In this document: positions 17,742-27,516 of the stretch, piece by piece | Layout: every line of letters starts with the position of its first letter | How positions within the stretch are numbered: the first letter of the stretch is position 1 | DNA from: Thermohalobaculum sp963822985 | Lineage (GTDB): Bacteria > Pseudomonadota > Alphaproteobacteria > Rhodobacterales > Rhodobacteraceae | DNA: 64,000 bases | Direction: 5' to 3' | Assembly: GCA_963822985.1 (NCBI GenBank) | Contig: CAWGJU010000017.1 | Location: 124,001 to 188,000 of the forward strand | The notes under the pieces: model-generated | What the model was told of the DNA's origin: nothing | The model's database searches: none | What the model saw: the letters and a program-made list of their open reading frames with translations, nothing else | Translations under genes and position numbers: made by a program

Positions 17742-18034
17742 GCGCTGCAAAGCCGACGTCATCGCTACAGCCGGTCGCCCTCGTCCCAGCACCCGCTCGG
17801 TCGCCTGGCTCCAGCGCGTATGCGCCACCTGCGCACCACCTCGTGGCAGGTCTGGGCCCGCATTGTCGCCAGCGCCGGCCGCGGGCGCCGGTGCGTGCGC
17901 CACAGCGTCCACCCCGGCGGCGCTACGACCAACAGGGCCCACAGTCCCGCCGGCGGGGCGAATTGCTGCGAGACGCACAGCACGATCACCAGCGCGCAGG
18001 CGTTGACGCGAAGCCCGGTTCGGTTCGTCCGGGA
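17742..18034. other. Non-coding stretch, no gene recognised
   Basis: 293 bases between the terminator and the stop of the minus-strand membrane protein. A minus-strand frame of about 80 codons after that stop (hydrophobic start, GTG) exists but has no ribosome site and no recognisable features. I call nothing here. Confidence 0.5.
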
Positions 18035-19102
18035 TCAGCCGGGTAGCCAGACCTCGATTGTTCCGAACGACGGAGACGGAGAAAAATGCGTGAAGTCGGA
18101 TATTTTGGAACTGTAGCCGAGAGAACGAATCAGATCTCGGACCTGCATGGCCTCGGCTTGGTTCTCGTCGTGGAAAAAGCGGACGTTCGCGTCGGCGACA
18201 CCGATGGACACCTCGCGCAACTCCGTGTCCGTCGCGCCCTGCGCCTGCAGCGCGCTGGCTAGCCGCCGGGCCAATGCCTGGCCATCCGCGCCGCGATAAT
18301 GCAGCACGATCCGCAGCGGACCCAGTATCGGGTGCGGCAGCTCTGACGCCCTGATCGGCGCCGCTGCCACCGGCGTGGCGCTCGGCGGCGCGGCGGGCGC
18401 GGCTCCGGCAGGCGAGAGATCACGCTCGCCTTGCGGCGCCACCGGCTCGACCGGCCCGACCGGCCTCGGAACCGGCAGGGCCGCCTCCGCCGGCCAACTC
18501 GGCTGCGGCAGGGTGCGGGGCTCCACGGGCTCGGCCGTGCCGCCTGCGGCCACCCACGGGCCGGCGTCGCCCCTGATCGCCCGCCGGATCATCGCGGCCG
18601 AGCCTATCCTCTTGATCAGCTCTCCCGAGGCCTTCGCCACACCCCTTGGCGCCGGAGAAGCCTCACCCGTGCCCTCCGCTCCCCCGCCCTGCTCCCGCGG
18701 CGCGGCCGCCGGCGTCGTCGCGACGATGCTGCCGGCTCCCGCAGCGGCTTGCGTTTCAGCGACCTCGGACCCTGCGATGACCGCCATCGGCACCGTCTCG
18801 GTCAAGCGCGCGAGATCATCGGCCAGGACAAAAGCGCCGAGGCAGGCAGCGGCCAGCCCGACGACGAAGCGCACGCGCCGTCGGCCGCGCGGCTGCCGCC
18901 CGTCCGGCACGGGCTCATCCTCGCCATCCGCGACGATGTCATCGGCCGCCAAGGCGGGCCGGGCGCCGGCCTGCGAGCGGACGCCCGAGTCGAAGATCTG
19001 CTGCAGGCGATCCGAGGCGCGCAGCGCCTCTATGTCGGCGCGTGTCACCTGCGAGACCTGCAGCCCCGGCTCGGCGATCAGGCGATTGCGCCCCGTCCCC
19101 AT
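18035..19102 (-). CDS. Single-pass membrane protein with Pro/Ala-rich linker and LytR_C-like C-terminus
   Basis: 355 residues from the ATG at 19102, which has GAGG 8 bases upstream; a TTG at 19171 would add 23. The cytoplasmic N-terminus (MGTGRNRLIAEPGLQVSQVT) is followed by one transmembrane helix (VRFVVGLAAACLGAFVLADD, about residues 78-97), a long Ala/Pro-rich periplasmic spacer, and a folded final 95 residues. That last domain (LRIVLHYRGADG, ANVRFFHDENQAEA, GTIEVWLPG) resembles the small C-terminal domain seen in LytR-type and other envelope proteins. The function is unknown; an envelope-tethering or sensing role is inferred from the topology only. Confidence 0.65.
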   Translation of the reverse strand: MGTGRNRLIAEPGLQVSQVTRADIEALRASDRLQQIFDSGVRSQAGARPALAADDIVADGEDEPVPDGRQPRGRRRVRFVVGLAAACLGAFVLADDLARLTETVPMAVIAGSEVAETQAAAGAGSIVATTPAAAPREQGGGAEGTGEASPAPRGVAKASGELIKRIGSAAMIRRAIRGDAGPWVAAGGTAEPVEPRTLPQPSWPAEAALPVPRPVGPVEPVAPQGERDLSPAGAAPAAPPSATPVAAAPIRASELPHPILGPLRIVLHYRGADGQALARRLASALQAQGATDTELREVSIGVADANVRFFHDENQAEAMQVRDLIRSLGYSSKISDFTHFSPSPSFGTIEVWLPG

Positions 19103-19469
19103 GCTCACCGCCTCGTCGATCAGATTATCCGTTCCGCCCCTCAACGCACATGGCATCGTATAAGATGCCAAAGACGAACGACCGATTTACGCCGACCTCG
19201 GCGGCACGTTGCTCCTCCGCAGATCATCGTCGAGTGTCGGCGCCACCGCGCCTCGACGCCTTCCCGGCAGATCGAGGGAGAGATCCTCAAACCAGAGGAC
19301 CAACTCCTCGGTCGAGCGGGGCGTTGGTCGACAAACGCCGGCGATTGCCCGATGCCCTATCGCATTGGCCACAAGTCAGGCGCGGCATCGCTGCCGAGCG
19401 GGACGACGCCGGGGTGCAGCGCGCGAAAGAACCCGCGCGCGCGCCCTTGTTGCGCAGGAGCGACCCGGC
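19103..19469. other. Intergenic region with an 18-base palindrome
   Basis: No gene is supported. Bases 19152-19169 form the inverted repeat GGCATC-GTATAA-GATGCC, about 50 bases ahead of the chosen start of the membrane-protein gene. It contains TTATAC on the minus strand, so it could combine a -10 box with an operator. The stretch 19437-19442 is a short CG run. Confidence 0.4.
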
Positions 19470-20312
19470 TCAGGCCGCGACGACCCTCTGGCGCTGCTTG
19501 CCGAGGCCCGCGATCTCGAGCTCCATGACGTCGCCGACCTCCAGGAACGTCGGCGGCTTCATGCCGGCGCCGACGCCCGGCGGCGTGCCCGTCGGGATGA
19601 TATCGCCCGGCATCAGGGTCATGAACTGGCTGATATAGCTCACCACATGCGGCACGCTGAAGATCAGCGTGCGCGTCGAGCCCTGCTGGCGCGTCTCGCC
19701 GTTGACCGTCAGCTTCATGTCGAGGTCGCCCGGTTCCTCGATCTCGTCGCGCGTCACCAGCCAGGGGCCGAGCGGTCCGAACGTGTCGTGGCTCTTGCCC
19801 TTGACCCACTGGCCGAGGCGCTCGATCTGGAACACGCGCTCCGAGACGTCATTGAAGACGGCGAAGCCGGCCACGTGGTTCATGGCATTGGCTTCCGAAA
19901 CGTATTTCGCCCGCGTGCCGATCACGATCGCGAGCTCGATCTCCCAGTCCAGCTTTTCCGAGCCGCGCGGCTTTTCGACGTCGTCGTTCGGCCCGCAGAT
20001 CGAGGTGATCGCCTTGTTGAAGATGATCGGCTCGGACGGGATCGGGTTTCCCGTCTCGGCGGCGTGGTCGGAATAGTTCAGGCCGACGCAGATCGCCTTG
20101 CCGATGCTGCCGACGCACGGGCCGATGCGCAGGCTGGGGTCCAGATGCGGGAACTGTTCTGGGTCGTGCGCCCGGATCTGGTCGAGGCTCCGGTCGGAAA
20201 GCGTTGACCCGTCAATGTCATGGACGACCGAGCTCAGATCGCGCAGCACCCCGTTCTTGTCCAGCATCGCCGGCTTTTCCTGGCCCTTCGGGCCGACGCG
20301 CAGCAGTTTCAT
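19470..20312 (-). CDS. Fumarylacetoacetate-hydrolase family protein (2,4-diketo-3-deoxy-sugar-acid hydrolase-like)
   Basis: 280 residues. A small N-terminal domain (MKLLRVGPKGQEKPAMLD) is followed by the FAH catalytic fold: ICVGLNYSDHAAETG, PIIFNKAITSICGPND, the metal-binding Glu pair in DWEIELAIVIG, and the C-terminal GDIIPTGTPPGVGAGMKPP. The closest known type hydrolyses 2,4-diketo-3-deoxy-L-rhamnonate or -fuconate to pyruvate plus a hydroxy acid. The SDR just upstream is of the matching dehydrogenase type, so the pair would be the last two steps of a non-phosphorylating deoxysugar pathway; the dehydratase is not in the window. GGGAGG precedes the ATG. Confidence 0.85.
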   Translation of the reverse strand: MKLLRVGPKGQEKPAMLDKNGVLRDLSSVVHDIDGSTLSDRSLDQIRAHDPEQFPHLDPSLRIGPCVGSIGKAICVGLNYSDHAAETGNPIPSEPIIFNKAITSICGPNDDVEKPRGSEKLDWEIELAIVIGTRAKYVSEANAMNHVAGFAVFNDVSERVFQIERLGQWVKGKSHDTFGPLGPWLVTRDEIEEPGDLDMKLTVNGETRQQGSTRTLIFSVPHVVSYISQFMTLMPGDIIPTGTPPGVGAGMKPPTFLEVGDVMELEIAGLGKQRQRVVAA

Positions 20313-20377
20313 GTCCGTGACCTCCCTCGCGTTCTCATGAATTGGGCGGCCCGCCCGTCCAGGCCGGCCATTCGCCT

Positions 20378-21112
20378 TCAGGCCGACCAGCCGCCATCGA
20401 TGACGAAAGTCTGCGCCGTGACGAAGGCGCTTTCGTCCGAGGCAAGATAGACGACCAGCGCCGCGATCTCGCCGGGCGTGGCCAGCCGGCCCATCTTCTG
20501 CCGGGCGATGAACTCGCGCTTGGCATTCTCGTAATCGCCCGTCGCGCGCAGCCGGTCGTGCAGGCTCGGCGTGTCGACGGTGCCGGGGCAGATCGCGTTC
20601 GCCCTGATCCCCTTGTCGATGAAGTCCTTGGCGACCGACTTCGTCAGCCCGATGACGGCAGCCTTCGTGCAACCATAGACGCACCGGTTGGGCGCCCCCA
20701 TGATGCTCGAGGCGGCCGACGACATGTTGATGACCGACCCACCGCCGCGGGAGAGCATCCCCGGCAGCACGGCGCGGATGGTCCTGAACATCGACTTGAC
20801 GTTGAGGTTGAAGGCGAGATCCCAATCCTCGTCCCTCGCATCGAGGATCGTGCCGTTGTGAACATAGCCGGCGCAGTTGAAGAGAACGTCGGTTTCCGCC
20901 TTGTCCGCGACCTCCGCGATCGAGTCCGGGTCCATTACGTCGAGCCGCCGCGTCTCGCAGTCGAGGCCGGCCAGAAGACCCTCGTCGCGGTCGGTGGCCA
21001 GCACGTCGGCGCCCTCTCGGATGCAGGCCTCGGCGCTCGAGCGCCCGATCCCCTGCCCCGCCGCCGTGATGAGAACACGCTTGCCTTTGAGCCGCATCGC
21101 CTGCACCGCCAT
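20378..21112 (-). CDS. SDR oxidoreductase, 2-keto-3-deoxy-L-fuconate/rhamnonate dehydrogenase-like
   Basis: 244-residue SDR: RVLITAAGQGIGRSSAEA nucleotide loop, VLFNCAGYVHNGTILD, INMSSAASSIMGAPNRCVYG, catalytic Tyr-Lys in YGCTKAAVIGLTKSVA, ICPGTVDTPSL. The CAGxVHNGTIL and GxPNRxVYGxTKAA signatures mark the subgroup that holds 2-keto-3-deoxy-L-fuconate dehydrogenase and eukaryotic DHRS6/BDH2. The start at 21112 is favoured by GGAAG; the ATG at 21097 is also possible. It is 65 bp upstream of the FAH gene on the same strand, consistent with one operon oxidising a 2-keto-3-deoxy acid and then cleaving the diketo product. Confidence 0.85.
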   Translation of the reverse strand: MAVQAMRLKGKRVLITAAGQGIGRSSAEACIREGADVLATDRDEGLLAGLDCETRRLDVMDPDSIAEVADKAETDVLFNCAGYVHNGTILDARDEDWDLAFNLNVKSMFRTIRAVLPGMLSRGGGSVINMSSAASSIMGAPNRCVYGCTKAAVIGLTKSVAKDFIDKGIRANAICPGTVDTPSLHDRLRATGDYENAKREFIARQKMGRLATPGEIAALVVYLASDESAFVTAQTFVIDGGWSA

Positions 21113-21338
21113 TCTGCCGGCTTCCGTTTTGGCGGCGCGCCACACGGAATGCAAGCGCCCCGGGGAGAGGCTGCGGGGGTGTCGCAATTGGCCGATGATG
21201 GATCGGGCGAAGGCGTCGGACCAGCCGCTTGCGCTTTCGCTTGCGGCGGACGGGCAGGTCGGGGCGGCGATGTTGATTGGTTTGGGGGCCGGTCGGTTCG
21301 GGGCGGGCTCGGCGTCGCCTGCCCGAGCGCAAAGTCTC

Positions 21339-21359
21339 ATGCGGGCGACCAGCCCGCAT
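21339..21359. repeat. Dispersed palindromic repeat, copy 1
   Basis: ATGCGGGC, GACCA loop, GCCCGCAT: a perfect 8-bp inverted repeat followed by TCCG. The same element with the same flank occurs at 24678-24697. It lies in the 270-base gap between the SDR and acyl-CoA dehydrogenase genes. Confidence 0.75.
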
Positions 21360-21382
21360 TCCGCTAGACTAACCCCGCACGC

Positions 21383-22559
21383 TCAATAGCTGCGCGGCAG
21401 GCCCAGCACGTGCTGGCCGATATAGGCGAGGATCATGTTCGTCGAGATCGGCGCCGTCTGGTAGAGCCGCGCCTCGCGCCATTTCCGCTCGATGCCGTAT
21501 TCGCGGGCGAAGGCGAAGCCGCCGAAAGTCTGCATCGCCGCCTCGCCGGCCGCCCAGGCCGCCTCGGAGGCAAGCATCTTCCCCGTGTTCGCCTCGGCCC
21601 CGCAAGGGCGGGCGCCGTCGAACAGCGCCGCCGCCTTCAGCACCACCAGCCGGGCCGCTTCCGCTTGCGCCCAGGCGCGCGCGATCGGGAACTGCACGCC
21701 CTGGTTCTGGCCGATCGGCCGGCCGAAGACGACGCGCTCGTTGGCGTACTCCGTCGCGCGGCGCAGGAAGTAGCCGGCATCGCCGAGCAATTCGTGGGCA
21801 ATCGAGAATCCGCTCGGCGTTCATGCCGTCGAGGATGTAGTGGAACCCCCGGCCCTCCTCGCCGATCAGGTTCTCGGGCGGCACCTCCAGCCCGTCGATG
21901 AACACCTCGCAGCTGTTGTGGTTGACCATGGCGTCGAGCTTGCGCAGCTCGATGCCCCGGCCCACCGCCTCACGCAGGTCGACGAGAAAGCACGAGATGC
22001 CGTCGGAGCGCCGCTTCACCTGGTCGGCCGGCGTCGTCCGCGCCAGCAGCAGCATCAGGTCGGATTGCATGGCCCGGCTGGTCCAGACCTTCTGGCCGGT
22101 GACGACATATTTGTTGCCGCGCAGCTCGGCGCGCGTCCTCAGCTGGGTCGTGTCCGAGCCCGTCGTCGGCTCGGTCACGCCAAAGGCCTGCATGCGCAGC
22201 GCCCCGCTCGCGATCCCCGGCAGCCAGTTGCGCTTCTGCTCGGCCGAGCCGTGCCGCAGCAGCGTGCCCATCGTGTACATCTGTGCGTGGCACGCCGCGG
22301 CGTTGCAGCCGGCGCCGTGGATGGTCTCGAGGATGGCGCCCGCGGCCGCGATCGGCAGGCCCGCGCCGCCAAACTCCTCCGGGATCAGGGCCGCAAGGTA
22401 GCCGGCCTCGGTCAGCGCGTCGACGAATTCGTGCGGATACTCCGACGCCGCGTCGAGCCGGTTCCAATAGGCGTTGTCAAAGGGCTCGCACAGCTTGGCC
22501 ACGCCGTCGCGGATATCGGCCCACGGGTCGTCGAGCGGGATCGAGGGCAAATCCGGCAC
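21383..22559 (-). CDS. Acyl-CoA dehydrogenase, frame-shifted
   Basis: A FAD-dependent acyl-CoA dehydrogenase of about 390 residues. The N-terminal part from the GTG at 22559 is intact through the flavin region (FGVTEPTTGSDTTQLRT, KVWTSRA) to GMNAERIL. One extra base near 21803 then shifts the frame. The continuation (LLGDAGYFLRRATEYANERVVFGRPIGQNQGVQFPIA ... FAREYGIERKWREARLYQTAP) resumes and ends at 21383. All domains are therefore present across the two frames and a sequencing indel is likely. The GTG start is 3 bases past the stop of the HMG-CoA lyase gene, so the two are coupled. It probably oxidises a branched or short acyl-CoA. Confidence 0.85.
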
Positions 22560-22562
22560 CGA

Positions 22563-23498
22563 TCAGGCCACCCTGGTTGCCGGCGCAAAGCCCTTGGGCA
22601 GGCCGGCGCGCAGCACCTGGCCGTATTTCGGCTCGTCGGGCAGCGCCCGCTCGACGATCGCGCGCGCGACGCCGAGCTTCTCCAGGTCGACGCCCGTGCG
22701 CAGCCCCTCCGATTCCAACAGGAAGACCAGATCCTCGAGCACGATGTTGCCGGTCGCCCCCGGCGCGAAAGGGCAGCCGCCGAGCCCGGCGAGCGAGGCG
22801 TCGAACCGCGTGCACCCCACTTCCAGCGCCGCCAGCGCGTTGGCGAGCCCCAGCCCTCGCGTGTCGTGGAAATGCGACCAGACGGGCACCGAGCCGGCCA
22901 GCTCGATTGCCTGCCGGAACAGCGCGCGCACCTGGGATGGCGAGGCATAGCCGACCGTATCCGGCAGCATCACCTCGTCGGCCCCGGCCTGCAGAACCCG
23001 CTCGAGCAGCCGCAGGGTCTCGGTCTCGGGCACCCTGCCCTCGATGGTGCAGCCGAGCGCGGTCGCCAGCCCGATGCCGATCTTGACCCCCGGCGCCCGC
23101 GCGTCGCGCGCCGCGACGATGGCGCGGAAGCCGTCGAGCAACTCGGCCCGGCTGCGGCGCACGTTCTGCCGGTTGTGGCTCTCGCTCACCGACATGACGT
23201 AGTTGATCTTGGGCAGGCCGGTGCCAAAGCCGATCTCGGCGCCCTTGAGGTTCGGCGTCAGCGCCGATGGCACATAGCCCGCGATCCCGGCCGCCGCGGT
23301 CGCGACCTCGACCGCATCGGCGAACTGGGCGATGACATGCGCCGGCACGAAGCTGCAGACCTCGATCTCGGGCACGCCCGCGGCCACGTCCGCGCGGATC
23401 CAGTCGAGCTTCACCGCGGTCGGCAGCACCGTCTTGACCTGTTGCAGCCCGTCGCGCGGGCCGACATCGCGGACCAGAACGTCGCGCTCCATGCTCAT
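22563..23498 (-). CDS. mvaB: Hydroxymethylglutaryl-CoA lyase
   Basis: 311 residues. A TIM-barrel lyase that splits 3-hydroxy-3-methylglutaryl-CoA into acetyl-CoA and acetoacetate, the final step of leucine breakdown. Catalytic residues are all visible: Arg in VRDVGPRDGLQ, metal ligands in SHFHDTRGLGLAN, and the active-site Cys in the glycine loop GLGGCPFAPGATGN. It sits between an enoyl-CoA hydratase and an acyl-CoA dehydrogenase on the same strand. A methylcrotonyl-CoA carboxylase, needed for the classical leucine route, is not in the window, so the cassette may serve a related acyl-CoA pathway. Confidence 0.9.
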   Translation of the reverse strand: MSMERDVLVRDVGPRDGLQQVKTVLPTAVKLDWIRADVAAGVPEIEVCSFVPAHVIAQFADAVEVATAAAGIAGYVPSALTPNLKGAEIGFGTGLPKINYVMSVSESHNRQNVRRSRAELLDGFRAIVAARDARAPGVKIGIGLATALGCTIEGRVPETETLRLLERVLQAGADEVMLPDTVGYASPSQVRALFRQAIELAGSVPVWSHFHDTRGLGLANALAALEVGCTRFDASLAGLGGCPFAPGATGNIVLEDLVFLLESEGLRTGVDLEKLGVARAIVERALPDEPKYGQVLRAGLPKGFAPATRVA

Positions 23499-23525
23499 CT
23501 CCCTTGCCGTTCGTTCGCGGGCGCT

Positions 23526-24326
23526 TCAACGTCCCTTGAAGACGGGCTTGCGCTTTTCGTTGAAGGCGCGCACGCCCTCGAGCCGGTCCTCGGTCGGGAT
23601 CGTCGCGCCATAGGCGGCGATCTCGAAATCATAGCCAGTCGCCCGGTCGAGCTCGGTCGCCTTGTCGAGCGCCGCCTTGGCCGAGCGCACGCCGATCGGC
23701 GCGTTGGCGGCGATGGTCCGCGCCGTCTCCAGCGCCGCCGGCATCAGCTCGGCCAGCGGCAGGATGCGGTTGACCATGCCCCACTCGAATGCCTCCTGCG
23801 CCGAGAACGGCCGACCGGTCAGGACGATCTCCTTGGCCCGGCGCACGCCGACGGCGCGCGGCAGGTTCTGCGGCCCGGCGGCGCCCGGCATGATGCCGCG
23901 CGTCACCTCGGGAAAGGCGAAGCGGGCATGGTCGGCCGCGTAGATAAAGTCGCAGGCCAGCGCAATCTCGGCGCCGCCGCCCATGGCAACCCCGTTGACG
24001 GCGGCGATCAGCGGCACCGGGCAGACATGCATCGCCCGGATGAACTGCTCGACGATGGCGTGCTGGCGGCGCCAGACGGCGTCCGTCATGCCGTCGCGCT
24101 CCTTGAGGTCGGCGCCCGGGCAGAAGCCGCGCTCGCCCGCGCCCGTGAGCACGACGACGCGCGCCCGGTCGGGCTCGACATAGAGCAGGGTGAAGAGCGA
24201 GCGCAGGTCCTCCATCATGCCCGTGTTCATGGCATTGAGGACCTCGGGCCGGTTCAGCGTCACGACCGTGACGCCGCCATCCGCATCGGCGATCTGCAGG
24301 GTGCGAAATTCCATGCGCCGAACCAT
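23526..24326 (-). CDS. Enoyl-CoA hydratase/isomerase family protein
   Basis: 266 residues of crotonase fold: VVTLNRPEVLNAMNT, oxyanion-hole segments GFCPGADLKERDG and NGVAMGGGAEIALACDF, and the catalytic-region Glu in FAFPEVTRGIMPGAAGPQNLP. It is the first gene of a minus-strand set with HMG-CoA lyase (27 bp downstream) and acyl-CoA dehydrogenase. The start is either 24326 or the ATG at 24314; neither has a clear ribosome site. A hydratase of branched enoyl-CoA is the natural partner of the two downstream enzymes. Confidence 0.9.
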   Translation of the reverse strand: MVRRMEFRTLQIADADGGVTVVTLNRPEVLNAMNTGMMEDLRSLFTLLYVEPDRARVVVLTGAGERGFCPGADLKERDGMTDAVWRRQHAIVEQFIRAMHVCPVPLIAAVNGVAMGGGAEIALACDFIYAADHARFAFPEVTRGIMPGAAGPQNLPRAVGVRRAKEIVLTGRPFSAQEAFEWGMVNRILPLAELMPAALETARTIAANAPIGVRSAKAALDKATELDRATGYDFEIAAYGATIPTEDRLEGVRAFNEKRKPVFKGR

Positions 24327-24728
24327 AACGGGCCGGCGCGCCCGGCGCCACTGGCGGCGGCATGGCTGGCGGCGGCATCAGAATGACGATACCCTTGCGG
24401 GTCATGCCTTCCGAGAGGCGGGTTTCGTCGACGTCGCCCGCCGCCTGCCTCGCCGCCCCATCCTGCGCTACACCGCTCCCGCCGGGCTTCCGGCGCCTGA
24501 CCACCCATCTGCCTGAACCGAAAACGGGGCGTCGCGCACGGTCCGGTCGCCCGGCGCCATCTTCCCCGGCACATTCGCCGCCGCGCCCCAGCCAGCGCCG
24601 CTCTGGACGAATGCGCGTCACGGCCGCCGTTGCGCGTCCTCGGCCTGCAGCGGAGCGGAAGGCCGAGGGCATGTCGCATGCGGGCGCACGCCCGCATTCC
24701 GATTGCCTCGTGACAAGCCGCTGTGCGC
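24327..24728. other. Intergenic region between the acyl-CoA cassette and the TPR gene
   Basis: 402 bases. Frames here are GC-driven and have no recognisable product. The only structure seen is the second copy of the palindromic repeat (24678-24697). The promoter of the acyl-CoA cassette should lie here, but no clear boxes are visible. Confidence 0.5.
24678..24697. repeat. Dispersed palindromic repeat, copy 2
   Basis: ATGCGGGC, GCAC loop, GCCCGCAT, then TCCG, the same orientation and flank as the copy at 21339-21359. The two copies bracket the three-gene acyl-CoA cassette. Confidence 0.75.
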
Positions 24729-26006
24729 TCAGAGCCCGCGCACCGCGTGCGCATCCGCCTTCAGCGGCCGGCGCAGCGCCAGCAGCAAGCGCGCCTCCTC
24801 CTCCTTGCCCTGCTTCAGCAGCGCGCCGAGCAGGGCGTACTCGACCAGGTCGCGCTGCGCCCGGCTGCCGCCGATGCGCGCATGATCCGACGCGGCACGG
24901 GACAGGTGCCGGACGGCTTCGTCCCAGCGCTCGGCCGCGACCGCGCGGAAGGCCTCGGCCAGCGTGCGGACGACGTCGCCCGCCGGCCCGGTCGCGTCAG
25001 AGACGATCCGCTCGAGCGCCTCCCCCCGCCCCGCCATGGCGTGCGCCAGCGCCGCATGGACATCGGCGAAGGCCAGCCCCGGCTTGGGGAAGAACCGGGC
25101 GGCATAGTCGCTGACCGCCTGCCAGCGCGCCGGCGGCACCTCGACCCCGGCGAGCTCGGTGCGGTAGAGGATCGCCGCCGCATCGGTCAGCACGTTCAAC
25201 GGCGGCCCCCAGGCGGCGCCGGGCGCCACCGCGGCGTCGACCACCCGCCACATCGTCTCGACCTCGCCCCGCTCGAGCGCCCACAGCGCCATGTGCCACG
25301 AATTGTGGCAGTGCAGCTGCCCTTCGCGGTCATAGCCGCGCATCCAGTCGGTCAGGTATGCGTAGCCGGCGCTGGTCTCGCCGGCCTCGTAGCAGATGTG
25401 CGCCTTGATGTGCGCCGCATTCGCGTTCCGCGGATTGCCGGCCAGCGCCCGCTCGATCGTGGCGCCCGCCGGCCCGGTCTGCCCGGCCTCGACCTGGGAA
25501 AAGGCGTGCTGGCCGAGGAACCACCAGTCCTCCCCGTAATGCGGCAGCAGCGCCGTGGTGAAGGCCAGCTGCTCGGCCTCGCGCCCCGGCTGGCCGGAGA
25601 AGCCGATCAGCCCGAAGACGCCCGTGCAGGTCTGCACGATCAAGGCGTCGCGCGGGAACTCCGCGGCATGCGCCCGGATGGCGCGATAGGCCTCGGCCCC
25701 CTTGCCGCCGATCAGCAGCTCGAAGGCATGGAGATGCGCCGCCTCGCGCGCGTCCATGCCGTTCGCCACCCGCCCCGCCTCGGCCATGGCGGCCTGCGCC
25801 TCGGCGCCACGGCCCTGCACCTGGCGGGTGCGGGCCAGCCCGACATGGGCCAGCACGAAGCCCGGATCCTCGTCGATCGCCCGGGCGAACGCCGCGTCGG
25901 CCCCGGCGCCTGCCGAGATAAACCGGTCGACGCCATCGACATAGGCGTCGCGCGCCGCCGGCGACCCCGTCGAGACCGTGTTGCCGTACCTGTCCTGCAG
26001 CATCAT
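24729..26006 (-). CDS. TPR protein of the TTC38 family
   Basis: 425 residues of helical repeats; the start at 26006 (MMLQDRYGNTVSTGSPAARDAYV) has GGGAGAG upstream. Sequence features such as GFVLAHVGLARTRQVQGRGAEAQAAMAEA, then WWFLGQHAFSQVEAG, HICYEAGETSAGYAYL, CHNSWHMALWALERGE, and the terminal EYALLGALLKQGKEEEARLLLA match tetratricopeptide protein 38, a family shared by bacteria and animals. It is presumably a cytosolic scaffold; no enzymatic role is known. It is divergent from enolase across 223 bp. Confidence 0.85.
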   Translation of the reverse strand: MMLQDRYGNTVSTGSPAARDAYVDGVDRFISAGAGADAAFARAIDEDPGFVLAHVGLARTRQVQGRGAEAQAAMAEAGRVANGMDAREAAHLHAFELLIGGKGAEAYRAIRAHAAEFPRDALIVQTCTGVFGLIGFSGQPGREAEQLAFTTALLPHYGEDWWFLGQHAFSQVEAGQTGPAGATIERALAGNPRNANAAHIKAHICYEAGETSAGYAYLTDWMRGYDREGQLHCHNSWHMALWALERGEVETMWRVVDAAVAPGAAWGPPLNVLTDAAAILYRTELAGVEVPPARWQAVSDYAARFFPKPGLAFADVHAALAHAMAGRGEALERIVSDATGPAGDVVRTLAEAFRAVAAERWDEAVRHLSRAASDHARIGGSRAQRDLVEYALLGALLKQGKEEEARLLLALRRPLKADAHAVRGL

Positions 26007-26229
26007 GCTCTCCCGCAAATCCACACCCCGGATAAGCGGAACCCGCCCGCCTGTCATCTGACAGGAGCGCGCGCCCGCGTGACCGCGCGCCTGCGCCCAA
26101 GCGCCGGGCCGGGCCGGGTCGGACGGGCCTCGATCGGGCCCGCGCCGTTTACCGCCCGCCCGCCATCGGCTATGGAGCCGGCGACGCCGCAGGAGGCGCC
26201 GAACGAGAGACGCCGCAGAGGAACCGCCC

Positions 26230-27504
<1,275 letters not shown>

Positions 27505-27516
27505 GGAGGGACCGCC

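Noticed and set aside
17765..17989. Possible 74-80-residue hydrophobic minus-strand protein
   Set aside because: No ribosome site, no ATG with support and an Arg-rich tail; it follows directly in frame after another gene's stop.
26007..26229. Promoter or riboswitch ahead of eno
   Set aside because: Only GC-rich short repeats such as GGGCCGGGCCGGG are visible; no consensus boxes or known aptamer features.
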